From: Nitrososphaera sp.
Lineage (GTDB): Archaea > Thermoproteota > Nitrososphaeria > Nitrososphaerales > Nitrososphaeraceae
Direction: 5' to 3'
Length of the DNA: 5,345 nucleotides
Assembly (NCBI GenBank): GCA_025935445.1
Contig: JAICVG010000113.1
Coordinates: forward strand, 1 to 5,345
Shown here: piece by piece, positions 4,368 through 5,345 of the stretch
Position numbering within the stretch: position 1 is the stretch's first letter
How the letters are laid out: every line of letters begins with the position of its first letter
Notes under the pieces: generated by a model
Seen by the model: only the letters and a program-made list of their open reading frames with translations
Database searches by the model: none
What the model was told of the DNA's origin: nothing
Position numbers and translations under genes: made by a program

Positions 4368-5141
4368 ATGCTGCGTGAGTTGGTAGAGACTAGCGTTCTG
4401 ATATCTGCTCTGGCGGGGGCAGGATCATTTTTCTCGCCATGCATCTTGCCGATAATCCCTGCATTTGTCTCATACCTCTCTGGCACAGCCCTAACCGAGA
4501 TCCAGAGTCAAAACCAGAGCCTTAGCGGCGCTTCAGTCGCCATGAAAAAATCTACCAGACTTAACATCTTTCTGAACACTGTCTATTTTGTCCTTGGGTT
4601 TTCGCTTGTGTTTGCCATCATGGGTGTTGTATTGAACAGCTTCCTTGCCAACGTCGGCACTGGCTTTCAGACCACTTTTCAGGTGATAGGGGGCGCAGTA
4701 ATAATTGCATTTGGAGGATACCTTATTTTGTCTATGAAGCTACGCTTGCTCAACTTTGAAAAGAGAATGAGAAACCTGCCTCGGTTTAAGACTACCTATC
4801 TGACATCTTTTGTATTTGGAGCTGCCTTTGCTTCTGGTTGGACACCTTGCGTGGGCCCGATACTTGGGACGACTCTTACGCTTGCCGCCACATCTCCTGG
4901 CGCCGCCTACAATTCACTTCTCGCATATTCACTTGGACTTGGCTTGCCGTTCCTCATAACAGGTGCCTTCTTTTCGCAATCAACAAAGATAATTCGCAAG
5001 ATGGTCAAGCATCTTAAATATTTCAACCCTCTAATGGGTGCGATACTGATCATTCTTGGTATTCTTGTTCTGACAAATCAACTGAGCGTAATCGGCAACT
5101 TTCCACTAGCAAACGAGATAATTAACTTGCAAGGAGGATGA
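4368..5141 (+). CDS. ccdA: CcdA-type cytochrome c biogenesis / thiol-disulfide transmembrane transporter
   Basis: A 257-residue polytopic membrane protein of the CcdA/DsbD-transmembrane family, with six likely helices at about 8-38, 66-90, 104-124, 146-172, 183-203 and 219-240. The two redox cysteines are present in their family contexts: C25 in helix 1 (FFSPCILPIIPAF) and C161 in helix 4 (SGWTPCVGPILG). Family members take electrons from cytoplasmic thioredoxin and pass them through this cysteine pair to thiol-disulfide proteins outside the membrane. Classical acceptors serve cytochrome c maturation. In an ammonia-oxidising thaumarchaeon, which relies heavily on exported copper proteins, the acceptor could instead be a copper-site or thioredoxin-like protein (inference). 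Length is normal for CcdA, though the loop at about 42-62 is rather long and polar. The downstream gene starts 10 bases after the stop and is probably co-translated. Confidence 0.92.
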   Translation: MLRELVETSVLISALAGAGSFFSPCILPIIPAFVSYLSGTALTEIQSQNQSLSGASVAMKKSTRLNIFLNTVYFVLGFSLVFAIMGVVLNSFLANVGTGFQTTFQVIGGAVIIAFGGYLILSMKLRLLNFEKRMRNLPRFKTTYLTSFVFGAAFASGWTPCVGPILGTTLTLAATSPGAAYNSLLAYSLGLGLPFLITGAFFSQSTKIIRKMVKHLKYFNPLMGAILIILGILVLTNQLSVIGNFPLANEIINLQGG

Positions 5142-5148
5142 GAGGAGG
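5131..5148 (+). promoter_or_regulatory. Double Shine-Dalgarno between ccdA and the next gene
   Basis: Two purine-rich sites, aaggagg (5131-5137, inside the last ccdA codons) and ggagg (5144-5148), precede ATG 5152. The second is only three bases from the ATG, the first fourteen. They are the clearest Shine-Dalgarno sequences in the window and fit an internal operon gene, whereas the first genes of transcripts here lack one. Confidence 0.65.
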
Positions 5149-5151
5149 ACT

Positions 5152-5345
5152 ATGAATACGGACAACCTGAGTGCACTGATAGTAGGCGTTGGAGTGGTGG
5201 CGCTTATTGTCGGTTTTGGAGTATATTTTAACAGCCCTGAGCTCAATAATGGTGCCTCAGGCCAGCAGAAGAGTTTTGTTCCTGCCACAATAGTTGAAGA
5301 TAATGGCACAATAACTAGAGTGCAAATAGACAAGTCGCAGTTTAA
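5152..5345 (+). CDS. Membrane-anchored extracytoplasmic protein, C-terminus off the right edge
   Basis: The first 64 residues of a protein cut by the window edge. It has a short N-terminus (MNTDNLSAL), one hydrophobic helix at about 8-26 (LIVGVGVVALIVGFGVYF), then a polar Asn/Gly/Gln/Ser linker (about 28-41) and the start of a folded domain (SFVPATIVEDNGTITRVQID). This is the layout of an uncleaved signal anchor with the main domain outside the membrane. No catalytic motif is reached, so the fold is unknown. Its place ten bases after ccdA, with a strong Shine-Dalgarno, makes a CcdA redox partner such as a thioredoxin-like or copper-handling protein a reasonable guess, but no cysteine is visible in the part present. 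ATG 5152 is the only sensible start, since ATG 5138 closes after five codons. Confidence 0.75.
   Translation, partial: MNTDNLSALIVGVGVVALIVGFGVYFNSPELNNGASGQQKSFVPATIVEDNGTITRVQIDKSQF

Noticed and set aside
1..5345. tRNA, CRISPR array, insertion sequence or attachment site
   Set aside because: No cloverleaf with conserved T-loop, no regularly spaced repeats, no transposase or integrase, and no terminal inverted repeats were seen on reading both strands.

Overview
The window looks archaeal, most likely from a Nitrososphaerota (Thaumarchaeota) soil or sediment organism. This rests on gene content and promoter style, not on a database match. Supporting signs are an archaeal Fap7-type adenylate kinase, a one-domain winged-helix regulator of archaeal ArsR type, several short zinc-ribbon proteins, and AT-rich TATA-like boxes about 25-30 bases before start codons with almost no Shine-Dalgarno sequences, as expected for leaderless mRNAs. 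GC content looks moderate, with AT-rich gaps between genes.

Left part (1-2015). A poorly resolved fragment lies at the left edge on the minus strand. It is followed by the minus-strand Fap7-like gene (293-874, TTG start), which diverges from a 45-residue double-CxxC mini-protein (911-1048, plus). The mini-gene runs tail to tail into a minus-strand zinc-ribbon gene (1045-1464), and the two stop codons share one CTAG palindrome. A second minus-strand gene (1497-2015) has the same layout: an N-terminal domain, a low-complexity linker and a C-terminal four-cysteine ribbon. These three small cysteine proteins are unassigned.

Middle (2058-3440, minus). This is a complete DEAD-box RNA helicase with all core motifs and a Gly/Arg/Tyr-rich C-terminal tail. 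Together with the Fap7 homologue it suggests an RNA and ribosome maturation theme.

Right part (3441-5345, plus). A divergent intergenic region carries a 24-bp inverted repeat overlapping a TATA-like box. It leads into four co-directional genes: a winged-helix regulator, a three-helix membrane protein, a CcdA-type thiol-disulfide electron transporter, and a membrane-anchored protein cut by the window edge. The last two are 10 bases apart and surely co-transcribed. The first two have their own promoter-like elements, and an identical 15-mer lies before both the membrane-protein gene and ccdA, so a small regulon controlled by the winged-helix protein is plausible. The likely job of this block is redox maintenance of proteins outside the membrane.

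There is no sign of an insertion sequence, CRISPR array, tRNA or rRNA. The most interesting leads are the regulator/three-helix protein/CcdA block with its repeated promoter elements, and the pair of related zinc-ribbon genes.
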